NCBI GenBank assembly: GCA_009838625.1
Contig: VXRG01000114.1
Location: 1 to 56,527 of the forward strand
Source of the DNA: Caldilineaceae bacterium SB0664_bin_27
GTDB taxonomy: Bacteria; Chloroflexota; Anaerolineae; Caldilineales; Caldilineaceae
Reading direction: 5' to 3'
Length of the DNA: 56,527 nucleotides
This document shows, in pieces, positions 1-8,433 of the stretch; the first letter of the stretch is position 1, and the number at the start of each line of letters is the position of its first letter. The notes under the pieces are model-generated. The model saw only the letters and a list, made by a program, of their open reading frames with translations. It did no database searches and was not told the DNA's origin. The translations under genes and the position numbers were made by a program.

Positions 1-875
1 GGCGCCCGAAAGGGGCCGCGAAGGTGTTGCAATTTCAGCGAAAGTGTAACATTTCTGTTTTTGGGGCTCCTGACCAGAGAGAAATTGGGGCAATAAAGGG
101 CGAAAAATGTTACAAAAAAATGTTCCAATGGGGATGTTACACTTTTGGTCAAAAATCGACGGAATTTGAGGCGTCGCGGGAGCGTGTTTTCGGGCTGATT
201 CTGGCCGCAAAAGCGGCGCGGAAATGCGGTCGTTCGCGGTTGGTGGTCTGCCGAAGACGCACAGGTTTTGTACAAGTTTTCAGCACTGAGCAGGAAGGGA
301 ACGACCCAAGCCTGGTTGCCTGCCGATGTATGTGAAATTCGTCCAATTTCGGAGGGTGCATCCCAATGTTTGTGCGAACTTTCATATATCTCCGGTAGCG
401 CAGGCTCCGCCTCAAGCCACTGCCGTTCCGCCCTTCGTCGACCCTCTGGCCAAATGCGGCTATGCCGGCAAACCGGTTTAGATGCCATTGCCCTGCGGAA
501 CCTGTTGCATCCCGGATTCTCTGCGGTAATCACACAAGAAATGGTGGTTTCAGCACAGGCAACAGTTCGGCTCCATCTGACAGAAAAAAGATATAAAATA
601 TCATACATCCCCTCTTAAAACCGGACAAAACACGACAAAACACGACAAAAGCCTCAAATCAATAACCCTTGAGCCCTTGAATCGAACGCCTCCTTGACCT
701 TGGTCAAACAAGCAATTTGCTCCCGCAAACTGCCTGCCCGCGCAACGTCGCGCAGTCTCGCCGCGCCTATCCTCAATCAATCGCCGCAGTCACTGATCAT
801 TGACCACTGGCCACTGGCCCCCAACCCCTGCCGCGCCCACCCAGATCTGGGATGCACCCCTGTTCGGTTCAGTTG
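1..875. other. Non-coding stretch upstream of the aminotransferase gene
   Basis: I see no convincing gene in this stretch; the open frames are short, lack ribosome sites and have no recognisable motif. The first 150 bases are AT-rich and carry inverted copies of a TGTAACA word (AAAGTGTAACAT at 41-52 and its exact reverse complement at 134-145, plus AAATGTTACA at 105-114). Around 626-650 is a short tandem repeat of ACAAAACACG. At 787-820 is a copy of the CCACTG-type dispersed repeat seen elsewhere in this window. Confidence 0.6.
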
Positions 876-903
876 TTGACTTGCAAACTCCGTATGCTAT
901 GAT
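876..903 (+). promoter_or_regulatory. Probable sigma70-type promoter of the DegT operon
   Basis: TTGACT at 876-881 and TATGAT at 898-903 are separated by 16 bases, a near-consensus housekeeping promoter. It would give a 5' leader of about 170 bases before the aminotransferase start. Inferred from sequence only. Confidence 0.45.
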
Positions 904-1078
904 TGACGGCACGCCCACCCAACGTCGAACACCTTTGCCCCGTATTTCGGGCATCTGCAAAGGTCCGAGAATAGATATTGTTGCGTCATACCCTGTCCAA
1001 CCACAGTGGTATCGTGGATAGTGCATTGCAGACTGAACTTGCCGCGAGCCACGAACCAATCCAGTCAGGAGCTGCACG

Positions 1079-2362
1079 ATGAGCAAGTTAGCCCTACTCG
1101 GCGGCGAGAAGGCCGTCACCACCGAGCCCCATTCCGGCGGCCACCACCGTTCACCGATGTGGGAAAGCGGTAAGGCCGCCGACTGGGAGGAGTTCTCCGA
1201 GGCCTTCGCCGCAAAGATGCAGGTCGAATACGCCCTGCCCGTCTCCTCCGGCCAGGTCGCCCTCAACTCCGCCCTCGTCGCCGCCCAGGCCGGCCCCGGT
1301 GACGAAGTCATCGTCCCCTCCTTCACTTGGATCGCCAGCGTAAGCTGCATCATGCACAACAACGCGGTGCCGATTTTCGCCGACGTCGATCCCAAAACAT
1401 ACACCGTCGACCCGGAGGACGTGCGCCGCAAGATCACCCACCGCACCAAGGCCATCATCGCCGTCGACCTCTACGGCCATCCCGCCTACCTCAAAGAGCT
1501 GCTCGCCATCGCCCGCGAACACGATATCGTCCTCATCGAAGACTCAGCCCAGGCCACCGGCGCCTACGTCGACGGCGAGATCGTCGGCGGCATCGCCGAC
1601 ATCACCTGCTTCAGCTTCGCGGGCAAGCCGATCGCCGCCACCAGCGGCGGGGTGATGACGACCAACAGCCGTGAATACTACGAGCTCGGCGCCCTGGGCG
1701 GGCAGCATCCCTCGACCCTGTCCAAGATCCTCACCAACTCCGATCTGCTCAAGTACGCCTCTACTGGCGGTTATGGCGACAACCACCGCATCGACCGCTA
1801 CGCCATGACGGTGGCCTATGAGGCGCTGGAGACCTTCGAGGAGGCCAACGACGCCCGTATCGCCAACTGCGATCTCCTCACCCAGGAGTTGAGCAAGGTC
1901 AAGGGGATCACGCCGCCCTACGTCGAGCCCGGGGTCAAGCATGTCTACCACATGTTTTCCAGCCTCTACAACGAAGAAGAACTGGGCGTGCCCAGAGAGA
2001 CGTTTGTCAAGGCCATCAACGCCGAGGGCGTAACCGCCCTCACCTACGTCAACAGCGCTAATTTCCTCTTCCATCCCGGCGGCAAGCCGATGCCGTCCGG
2101 GCCGATCCATCATCGCGCCGTTTTTCAGGAAAAGAACGTGTACGGGCACGGCTGCCCCTTTCAGTGCCCCCATTACACCGGCGAGGCCGACTACTCGATC
2201 GGCTCGCTGCCCGTCACCGAAAAACTGGTCGACCAGGAGTTCAACTTCCTGCAGCCGCATCTCTCCGCCCCCAACGGCCCCGACCAGATGGAGCAGGTCC
2301 TGGACGCCGTGACCAAGGTGGTCGACAACATCGGCGACCTCGAAGGCTACCAGGTCGACTAG
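1079..2362 (+). CDS. DegT/DnrJ/EryC1/StrS-family PLP aminotransferase
   Basis: This 427-residue protein is a fold-type I aminotransferase of the family acting on keto-sugars and keto-cyclitols. Visible marks are the SSGQVALN phosphate-cup region (about 56-63), the VLIEDSAQATGA segment with Asp155 and Gln158 for the PLP ring, and FSFAGKP with Lys183 as the likely Schiff-base lysine. Length is normal. The start has AGGAG about 8 bases upstream. It heads a co-directional set with two phytanoyl-CoA dioxygenase proteins and an inositol-dehydrogenase-like oxidoreductase. That pairing is compatible with an inosose aminotransferase making or degrading an aminocyclitol. The exact substrate is not readable; a nucleotide-sugar aminotransferase is the main alternative. 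Confidence 0.9.
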   Translation: MSKLALLGGEKAVTTEPHSGGHHRSPMWESGKAADWEEFSEAFAAKMQVEYALPVSSGQVALNSALVAAQAGPGDEVIVPSFTWIASVSCIMHNNAVPIFADVDPKTYTVDPEDVRRKITHRTKAIIAVDLYGHPAYLKELLAIAREHDIVLIEDSAQATGAYVDGEIVGGIADITCFSFAGKPIAATSGGVMTTNSREYYELGALGGQHPSTLSKILTNSDLLKYASTGGYGDNHRIDRYAMTVAYEALETFEEANDARIANCDLLTQELSKVKGITPPYVEPGVKHVYHMFSSLYNEEELGVPRETFVKAINAEGVTALTYVNSANFLFHPGGKPMPSGPIHHRAVFQEKNVYGHGCPFQCPHYTGEADYSIGSLPVTEKLVDQEFNFLQPHLSAPNGPDQMEQVLDAVTKVVDNIGDLEGYQVD

Positions 2363-2429
2363 CGTTCGGCCGCGGAGGTCAAGCGCAACCGCCGCGCTGT
2401 ATGCGCGCGCTGAAACTGGAGAAATTTCA

Positions 2430-3263
2430 ATGCTGGAAGAACTGAGCCACGCCCAGTGGCAGGAATTTGAACGGGAAGGCTACCTGCGCCTGGGGCACTG
2501 TATGACCGGCGATGAACTGGCCGCGATACAGCAGCGCATGGACGAAATCATGCTCGGTACTGCGCCGGTCGACTACAGCCGCATGATGATGCAGCTGGAC
2601 CGCATCCCCGGCAAGACCGATGCACCCGGCCCTGGGGGGAAAGGGCACAAGGGGGCGACGCTGCACTATCGCAAAATTCAGGATCTGGAGTTCGACCCGC
2701 TCTTCCTGCGCTATATGCAGAGACCGCTCTTCCGCCACATCTGCTGCATGGTATACGGCGCGGACACGCCGGTCGCCTGTATGCGCGCCATGTTCATGAA
2801 CAAGCCCGCGGCCGACCCGGCGGATGGCGGCGGCGAGCAGGCGGGGCAGTCCGTCGGCGGCACACACCTTGTCTGGCATCAGGATCGCTGGACCTATTTC
2901 GACCGCGATCCCCTGATCACCATCTGGACCGCACTCGACCCGGCCACGGTGGCCAACGGCTGCGTCCATATCGCACCCCGCCGCCATCATACTTTGATCA
3001 ACCCTTCCCACGTTTCCGGCTTTATGACCGACGATCAGGCCCATGCGCTGGTAGCGGAAGCCGAGACGGTCCCGCTCGAAATGGAGGCCGGCGAAGCGGT
3101 GCTGCTGCACAACTATCTGCCGCACAGCTCCGGCGTCAACAGCACCGCCATTGCCCGCCGCGCCTTCAGCGTCTGTTACATGGATGCTGCCACTGTAGAC
3201 ACCCAGAACCATGAGTACTCGCTGATCTTCGGCGACGGCGCGCTCGATCCGGAGCGGCTATAA
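2430..3263 (+). CDS. Phytanoyl-CoA dioxygenase (PhyH) family protein, copy 1
   Basis: This 277-residue protein is a predicted non-haem Fe(II)/2-oxoglutarate-dependent oxygenase. The facial triad is visible as WHQDRW (His150, Asp152) and the distal LPHSSG (His232), with Arg243/Arg244 placed to bind 2-oxoglutarate. A Gly/Ala/Asp-rich insertion (about 128-143) precedes the HxD motif. GGAGA lies just upstream of the ATG. It is 67 bases after the aminotransferase and likely co-transcribed. Substrates in this family range from phytanoyl-CoA to small hydroxylated or halogenated metabolites, so the substrate cannot be read here. Two further copies lie at 3405 and 10101. Confidence 0.88.
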   Translation: MLEELSHAQWQEFEREGYLRLGHCMTGDELAAIQQRMDEIMLGTAPVDYSRMMMQLDRIPGKTDAPGPGGKGHKGATLHYRKIQDLEFDPLFLRYMQRPLFRHICCMVYGADTPVACMRAMFMNKPAADPADGGGEQAGQSVGGTHLVWHQDRWTYFDRDPLITIWTALDPATVANGCVHIAPRRHHTLINPSHVSGFMTDDQAHALVAEAETVPLEMEAGEAVLLHNYLPHSSGVNSTAIARRAFSVCYMDAATVDTQNHEYSLIFGDGALDPERL

Positions 3264-3268
3264 CGGCA

Positions 3269-3307
3269 AGAAGCGAGGAGTGAGGGAAGAGGAGTGAGAA
3301 GAGAGTA
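3269..3307 (+). repeat. Purine-rich GAGGAGTGAG dispersed repeat
   Basis: A run of GAGGAGTGAGGGAAGAGGAG-like sequence sits between the first two PhyH genes. The same word family recurs at about 13244, 20603, 33786, 41027, 43758 and 43905, between genes or inside two genes. A CCAACCACTGTAG-type repeat follows at about 3355-3382. Confidence 0.6.
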
Positions 3308-3404
3308 ACCACCTTCCGCTCCTCCACCGCGGCTTTACCGGCAGGGATCAACTGGTCGCCGGCCAACTGTCACCAACCACTGTAGTTTCAGGCAGGAGAG
3401 AGAA

Positions 3405-4214
3405 ATGCAACCCGAAATCGCACTGGCAAAACGGGAACAGATGCTGCAGGACGGTTTCTGCTTCGTTGACGATATCCTCACCGAAGAGTTCCTGCAGGAG
3501 CTGCGTGAAGAGTCCGAGCGCCTCATCGCCGATCACATGCCCCCGCCCGACGTCAGGTACCAGGGCCAGCACGTCAATGTACGCGGCGAGGAGAACGACG
3601 TTATCAAGAGGCTCCTAGAATGGCAGCCGGCGCGGCAAGCGCTCGAGGAGATGGGGTTCGGCGACTTCGAGAGCACCGGCGGAATTATCATCCTGACGAA
3701 GGACCCGGGCGAACCGGCCCTCTACTGGCACCAGGACTGGGCGAGTTGGGAGGACCCCATCAGCGTCACGCCCTGGCCGCAGCAGATTTTCGTCTCCTAC
3801 TATCTGAGCGACACCAGCGTCGAGAACGGCTGTCTCAAGGTCATCCCCGGCACCCACCGCAAGCGTATCCTGCTGCATGATGAGCTGGTGCCCGCCCACG
3901 AACAGGGCGCCCGCTACATTGAAGAGGACCACCCCGTCATGTTCGGCGACCATCCCGATCAGGTCGACGTCTGCGTGCGCGCCCGCTCCTTCGTGTTGGC
4001 GGACGCCCGTCTGCTGCACTCAGCGCGGCGTAATCTGACCGATGAGCGCCGCACGCTCATCCTGGCCTGGCACCGGCGGCGCGACGAGGTCTGGGACAAG
4101 CCCCCCGCCTACTGGGAGGGCGAGATCCCCGAAGTTCTGGTCAATCGCGACGCAAAACGGGAGTACGAACGCTCGCGCATCCCCGGCGAATATCTCGAAT
4201 TCAGCGGCCAGTAG
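3405..4214 (+). CDS. Phytanoyl-CoA dioxygenase (PhyH) family protein, copy 2
   Basis: This 269-residue predicted Fe(II)/2-oxoglutarate oxygenase has the triad YWHQDWASW (His109, Asp111) and LLHSARRN (His205), and Arg215/Arg216 as the candidate 2-oxoglutarate anchor. The ENGCLKVIPGTHRK segment (about 140-153) is the typical PhyH core strand and loop. GGAGAGAG immediately precedes the ATG, supporting this start. It is clearly diverged from copy 1 (2430) rather than a recent duplicate. It sits between copy 1 and a Gfo/Idh dehydrogenase, so it probably acts on an intermediate of the same pathway. Substrate unknown. Confidence 0.88.
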   Translation: MQPEIALAKREQMLQDGFCFVDDILTEEFLQELREESERLIADHMPPPDVRYQGQHVNVRGEENDVIKRLLEWQPARQALEEMGFGDFESTGGIIILTKDPGEPALYWHQDWASWEDPISVTPWPQQIFVSYYLSDTSVENGCLKVIPGTHRKRILLHDELVPAHEQGARYIEEDHPVMFGDHPDQVDVCVRARSFVLADARLLHSARRNLTDERRTLILAWHRRRDEVWDKPPAYWEGEIPEVLVNRDAKREYERSRIPGEYLEFSGQ

Positions 4215-4243
4215 CTGATCGCAGGCAACCGGACATTGAAGTA

Positions 4244-5233
4244 ATGCGATTTGCCCTCTTCGGCGCCGGCCGCGCCGGCACGATCCACGCCCGCAACATC
4301 GCCGCCCACCCCCGCGCCGAACTCGGTTACATCTTCGACGTCGACCAGGCCGCCGCACAGCGGCTCACGGACGCCCGCGGCGGCCTGGTTCCCTCCAGCC
4401 CGCAGCAGATCTGGGAGGCGGATGACGTCGACGCGGTCCTGATCGCCTCTTCCACAGACACCCACGTCGACCTGCTGCGGCAGGCGATGCGGGCCGGTTT
4501 GCCGGCCTACTGCGAAAAGCCGATCGATCTCGACATCGAGAAGGTGAGGATGTTCGTGGACGACGCGTCCGTGAGCGACCCGCCGGTGTTTGTCGGATTC
4601 CGCCGCCGCTTCCAGCCTGAATTCAGTTCCATGCAGCGGCAGGTCCGGGACGGCGCAGTCGGACAGATCGAGTCGATCCGCATCATTGCCCGCGACTTTG
4701 CGCTGGCTCCCCTCGCCTTTCTGCAGCGTTCCGGCGGCCTGCTGCGCGACAAGATGATCCACTACTTCGACCTGGCCCCATGGCTCGCCGCGGAGAGACC
4801 GGCCGAACTGTACGCGACCGGATCCAACCTCATCGATCCCGTCGTCGGTGAGATGGGCGACGTCGACACCGCGGTGGCGGTTCTGCGGTTCCCCAGCGGC
4901 GCGCTCTGTACGATCGAGAACGGCCGGCGCGCGGTCTACGGCTTCGATGACCGGGTCGAAATCTTTGGCGCCGAAGGGATGCTGCAAGGCGGCTCGGCCC
5001 CCGCCGAAAACCTGGTCCGGTTCAACGCGACAGGCATCACGCAGAACCGCTTTCCCGACTACTACGGCGAGGAGAGCTTCGCCTACGCGCTCGATGCCTT
5101 CATCAGCGCGCTCGAGAGCGGCGCGGCCGTCTCGCCCTCGCTGCAGGACGGCTACCAGGCCCAGCTGATCGCCGAAGCCGCGATAGAGTCGATGCGCACC
5201 AACCGGCCGGTGAAACTCCAATGGACATCGTAG
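4244..5233 (+). CDS. Gfo/Idh/MocA-family oxidoreductase, inositol 2-dehydrogenase-like
   Basis: This 329-residue protein is an NAD(P)-dependent dehydrogenase with an N-terminal Rossmann fold (FGAGRAGTIHARNI, about 6-19). The CEKPID motif carries catalytic Lys92. A D-x3-H pair (Asp169, His173 in RDKMIHYFD) matches the arrangement known for Bacillus inositol dehydrogenase. The VGFRRRFQPEF strand is also typical of IolG-like members. This suggests oxidation of myo- or scyllo-inositol or a related cyclitol, cytoplasmic. It is 29 bases downstream of PhyH copy 2. The iolG symbol is not assigned because related enzymes oxidise other polyols and hexoses. Confidence 0.87.
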   Translation: MRFALFGAGRAGTIHARNIAAHPRAELGYIFDVDQAAAQRLTDARGGLVPSSPQQIWEADDVDAVLIASSTDTHVDLLRQAMRAGLPAYCEKPIDLDIEKVRMFVDDASVSDPPVFVGFRRRFQPEFSSMQRQVRDGAVGQIESIRIIARDFALAPLAFLQRSGGLLRDKMIHYFDLAPWLAAERPAELYATGSNLIDPVVGEMGDVDTAVAVLRFPSGALCTIENGRRAVYGFDDRVEIFGAEGMLQGGSAPAENLVRFNATGITQNRFPDYYGEESFAYALDAFISALESGAAVSPSLQDGYQAQLIAEAAIESMRTNRPVKLQWTS

Positions 5234-5291
5234 ATGCGCTACTGTTTCGCCCACTGCGCCCGCAGGAAATCCATTCAGCCCGCGTCTGCTT

Positions 5292-6893
5292 ATGAAAGCA
5301 AATTCTGATACTGTAGCGAACGCCTATCAACTCCGCGTCGGAGAGAGCGTCCTTCTGCTCGACGAAGCCCTGACCCAGGAGGAGGACGGCATCACCCGCG
5401 AAGTCCAGTCCTGCACCAAGACCCCGTTCGTCATGGAGCCCGACCCGGACAAGCTCTGGGAATACTGCGGCCCCGGCATGAGCAAACGCATCCATCTTTA
5501 CGGCACAGCCCTCTACGACGACCTGGCAGGCAAGTATCGCATGTGGTACTTCGGCCGCATGGGCCCGCACTGGCGCGTGCCCGACGGCAACTACCAGATC
5601 CCCGGCCTCTATGTTCCCCGCACCGACGATAGACCCTTCCACTGCAACGGCGTCACCGCCGACCGTTATGGACGTCCCTTCGTCGACAACGACCGCGGCG
5701 ACCTCACCCTGTACGCCGAGAGCGATGACGGCATCAACTGGACCAAGCCGGAGCTGGGGATCTTCACGTTCAACGGCAGCTCTGCCAACAACATCATCTG
5801 GGATCTCCACGGCGCCTCCGTCTTCATCGACCGCGATGAAGAGGACAAGGACCAACGCTATAAGGCGATCGGCTTCTGCCGCCGCTATCGCAGCATCTTC
5901 CTGCTCACGTCCCCCGACGGCATCCACTGGAATGACAACGTTACCGTAAACCTTCCTGAGCAGGGGCGCACCCATAACTGTCTCGAGCCGGTGGTGAAGC
6001 GCAGCAACGAGGGTACATTCAACGTTACCTGGGACCCGGTCGATTCCATCTACCGCGCCTACTCGCTCCAGCGCTTCGACGACAGCGAGAAGCGTCGCGT
6101 TATCTGCTACTCGGAAAGCCCCTCTCTGGCCGGCCCCTGGAAGGACTCTTACCCGATCCTGGAGCCGGGCAACTGGGACGACGAGATCGCCCGGCGCAGG
6201 TACGGCGCGCTGCGCGCCGAGTTCCACAACATGTCCGCCTTCCGTTATGGGGGTCTCCATATCGGTCTGCTGGGCGTCCTATACGTGACCGCCGAGCAGA
6301 TCCCGGGCGAAAAGAATCAGATTCCCTGCGACGGCCCCATTGACGGTCAGTTCGTCTACAGCCGCGACGGCATCAACTGGCAGCACGCCGACCGCGCCCG
6401 CACCGTCGCGCTCCCGCGCGGCGCCGGCGACGCCTTCGACCGGGGCATGATCATCGGCACGGCCAAGGAGCCGATCATCGAGGGCGATGAGATTCACTGG
6501 TACTACACCGGCTGCGAACACACGCACGGCGAGGTAGACATGGAGAAGCGCGTCAAGCGGCTGGGGCGCGCCACCTGGCAGCGGGACCGCTTCGTCGCGC
6601 TCGCCGCGGCCGGCGAAGCGATGGTCGCGACAAAACCCCTGCTCCTGCCCGCGGGGGTGAGAGCCCTCGAAGTGAACGCCGATGCCGCCGGTGGGCAACT
6701 GCACGTCGAACTGTGCCGCCCCGACGGGCGCGTTCTGGACGGCTTCGCGCGCGCCGACTGCATTCCTCTGCAGACCGACGACCTGCACTGGCAGGTCAGG
6801 TGGCAGATCCAGGAACTTCCAATCGAAGGCTCCGTCCAACTCCGCTTTTACCTCAACCGCAGCAAGCTTTACAGCTTCACATTCAGGTCCTGA
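5292..6893 (+). CDS. Beta-propeller glycosidase-like protein (GH32/43-type fold), copy 1
   Basis: This 533-residue protein has no signal peptide. It shows the repeated blade motif of five-bladed propeller glycosidases: SDDGINWTKP, SPDGIHWND and SRDGINWQH, each an aromatic-ended Asp-Gly turn. The last roughly 110 residues (from TKPLLLPAG) form a separate beta-rich module that recurs in the homologues at 25111 and 26703. The family acts on or binds sugars, but the usual catalytic Asp/Glu set cannot be assigned confidently, so activity is uncertain. It lies downstream of the dehydrogenase and probably belongs to the same catabolic unit. Lack of a signal implies an intracellular oligosaccharide or modified-sugar substrate. 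Confidence 0.72.
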   Translation: MKANSDTVANAYQLRVGESVLLLDEALTQEEDGITREVQSCTKTPFVMEPDPDKLWEYCGPGMSKRIHLYGTALYDDLAGKYRMWYFGRMGPHWRVPDGNYQIPGLYVPRTDDRPFHCNGVTADRYGRPFVDNDRGDLTLYAESDDGINWTKPELGIFTFNGSSANNIIWDLHGASVFIDRDEEDKDQRYKAIGFCRRYRSIFLLTSPDGIHWNDNVTVNLPEQGRTHNCLEPVVKRSNEGTFNVTWDPVDSIYRAYSLQRFDDSEKRRVICYSESPSLAGPWKDSYPILEPGNWDDEIARRRYGALRAEFHNMSAFRYGGLHIGLLGVLYVTAEQIPGEKNQIPCDGPIDGQFVYSRDGINWQHADRARTVALPRGAGDAFDRGMIIGTAKEPIIEGDEIHWYYTGCEHTHGEVDMEKRVKRLGRATWQRDRFVALAAAGEAMVATKPLLLPAGVRALEVNADAAGGQLHVELCRPDGRVLDGFARADCIPLQTDDLHWQVRWQIQELPIEGSVQLRFYLNRSKLYSFTFRS

Positions 6894-7133
6894 ATTCCCC
6901 GCTCTTCAACTTGACCTGCGGTTGGCATCAGCAGGATCAATACCCCAGTCGGCTCTGCCAAATTGGAGAGCCGGCTTCCAGACCGAAACTCTTCCCAACA
7001 CAATAGCAACTCCTGTCTCCGTTGCCGCGCGATTCTGTCTTTCGTCTGACATAATTGTGCAACATTTCACCGCTATCATGGCCAGGTATGAGGGATACGC
7101 CCTCAGGCAAACGAAATGTAAAGGGGTGAAACG

Positions 7134-7643
7134 ATGGCAAACAAGACAGTGAAGACGAAGTACTTCTTGCTGATGTTAATGCTGACTATCGTCATGGCGG
7201 CAATCGGCATAAGCGGCTGTGTGGTGACTGTCCCTGCGGGCGAGCATCACGGATCAGACGCTATCACGACGAGCCGGGGCGAACACGAACGTGAAGGCGC
7301 CAACGGAAGCGACGGCGAGGAATCAGGCACAACCGTGACCCTGACCGAGCAATATGATACCGTTCGCAAGGGCGCCCGGCTGATTCTTGTCTACGACGCC
7401 GATAGCAACGCCTTTACCGGCACGGTGGAAAACACCACCACCAGCACCTTGCAGCAGGTTCGGGTTGAGGTTCACCTGTCGAATGGAGTCGAACTCGGAC
7501 CGACAACGCCGGTCGACCTCGCTCCTGGTCAAATCGTGGATGTTTCTCTCACAGCAACAGACCAGGCGTTCGACGGGTGGACGCCCCACGCTGAAGTAGG
7601 GCCGGGAAGCGGCGGCGAGGGCGAACACAGTAGCGGCGGCTAA
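7134..7643 (+). CDS. Small lipoprotein with FxLYD-like beta domain
   Basis: This 169-residue protein has a charged N-terminus, a hydrophobic segment and the lipobox GISGC, so it should be a lipoprotein anchored outside the membrane. A low-complexity Gly/Glu/Ser/His linker (about 35-65) is followed by one beta-sandwich-like domain (about 75-150: FTGTVENTTTSTLQQVRVEV). That resembles the FxLYD/DUF3426-type repeats of exported proteins. A GAAACG stretch precedes the ATG. It sits directly upstream of a two-component system on the same strand and may be its partner or target. That link is only positional. Confidence 0.6.
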   Translation: MANKTVKTKYFLLMLMLTIVMAAIGISGCVVTVPAGEHHGSDAITTSRGEHEREGANGSDGEESGTTVTLTEQYDTVRKGARLILVYDADSNAFTGTVENTTTSTLQQVRVEVHLSNGVELGPTTPVDLAPGQIVDVSLTATDQAFDGWTPHAEVGPGSGGEGEHSSGG

Positions 7644-7696
7644 CGGGAGCGGCATGAAAGAAGCTGAGATTTGTTCACTGGCGGAGATGTATGATA

Positions 7697-7733
7697 TTCA
7701 GACGCGGAGGCCATACGGGCCTCCGCGTCTGAA
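7697..7733 (+). terminator. Perfect 16-bp hairpin between lipoprotein and two-component system
   Basis: Arms 7697-7712 and 7718-7733 are exact reverse complements around a 5-base loop, GC-rich, ending 22 bases before the response-regulator ATG. No U-tract follows, so it may be a Rho-assisted terminator, an mRNA-processing or stability hairpin, or a binding site. Confidence 0.6.
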
Positions 7734-7755
7734 TGGCTTCAGTTGAGAAGAGACG

Positions 7756-8433
7756 ATGAGTCACATGATTCTGATCGTTGAAGATGATACGAGGATCGCG
7801 AACTGGCTGAAGATTTTCTTTGAGGAAGCGGGTTTTACGGTCGAGGTCGCCTACGACGGCAGGGCGGGACTCAACGTCGCCCGCACCGTATCCCCCGACC
7901 TGATTGTGCTCGATCTGATGCTCCCCCACCTCGATGGGATCGAGCTCTGTCGCACTTTACGCCGCGAATCAGATGTTCCTATCATCATGCTCACCGCGAG
8001 GGAAGCCCATTCCGACCGCATTATCGGCTTGGAAAGCGGCGCAGATGATTATGTCGTCAAACCGTTCGACCCTGAGGAAGTCGTAGCACGCGCCAAAGCG
8101 GTTTTGCGTCGGGTCCACGACAAAGTTCAACAAGCATTGACATGTGGCAACATCACGATTGACGAAACGACCCGGCGTGTAACGGTTGGCGAGCGACCAG
8201 TCCACCTGAGTCAGGCGCAATTCCTCCTGCTCGCTGCTTTCATGCGTCATCCGAATCAGGTGCTCACACGCGATCAGCTAATCGCACTCGCCTTCAAAAA
8301 CGAATTTGATGGATATGATCGCGCCATTGATAACCACATCCTTCGTCTGCGCAGGCAAATTGCTGTAGATGGGCGCCAGCCGATTCAAACCGTCTACGGC
8401 GCCGGCTATAGATTTGTGACGGAGGATGTCTGA
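7756..8433 (+). CDS. OmpR/PhoB-family response regulator
   Basis: This 225-residue transcription factor has an N-terminal receiver domain: acidic Asp10/Asp11, phospho-acceptor Asp53 in VLDLMLPHLDG, Thr80 and Lys102 in KPF. A C-terminal winged helix (about 130-225) ends in QTVYGAGYRF, the family's typical wing. Length is standard. Its stop overlaps the start of the sensor kinase by one base, so the pair is translationally coupled. Target genes cannot be read; the adjacent lipoprotein gene is a reasonable candidate. Confidence 0.95.
   Translation: MSHMILIVEDDTRIANWLKIFFEEAGFTVEVAYDGRAGLNVARTVSPDLIVLDLMLPHLDGIELCRTLRRESDVPIIMLTAREAHSDRIIGLESGADDYVVKPFDPEEVVARAKAVLRRVHDKVQQALTCGNITIDETTRRVTVGERPVHLSQAQFLLLAAFMRHPNQVLTRDQLIALAFKNEFDGYDRAIDNHILRLRRQIAVDGRQPIQTVYGAGYRFVTEDV

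Noticed and set aside
24-618. Short open frames at the window start
   Set aside because: Overlapping frames on both strands, no ribosome sites, no family features, repeats inside.
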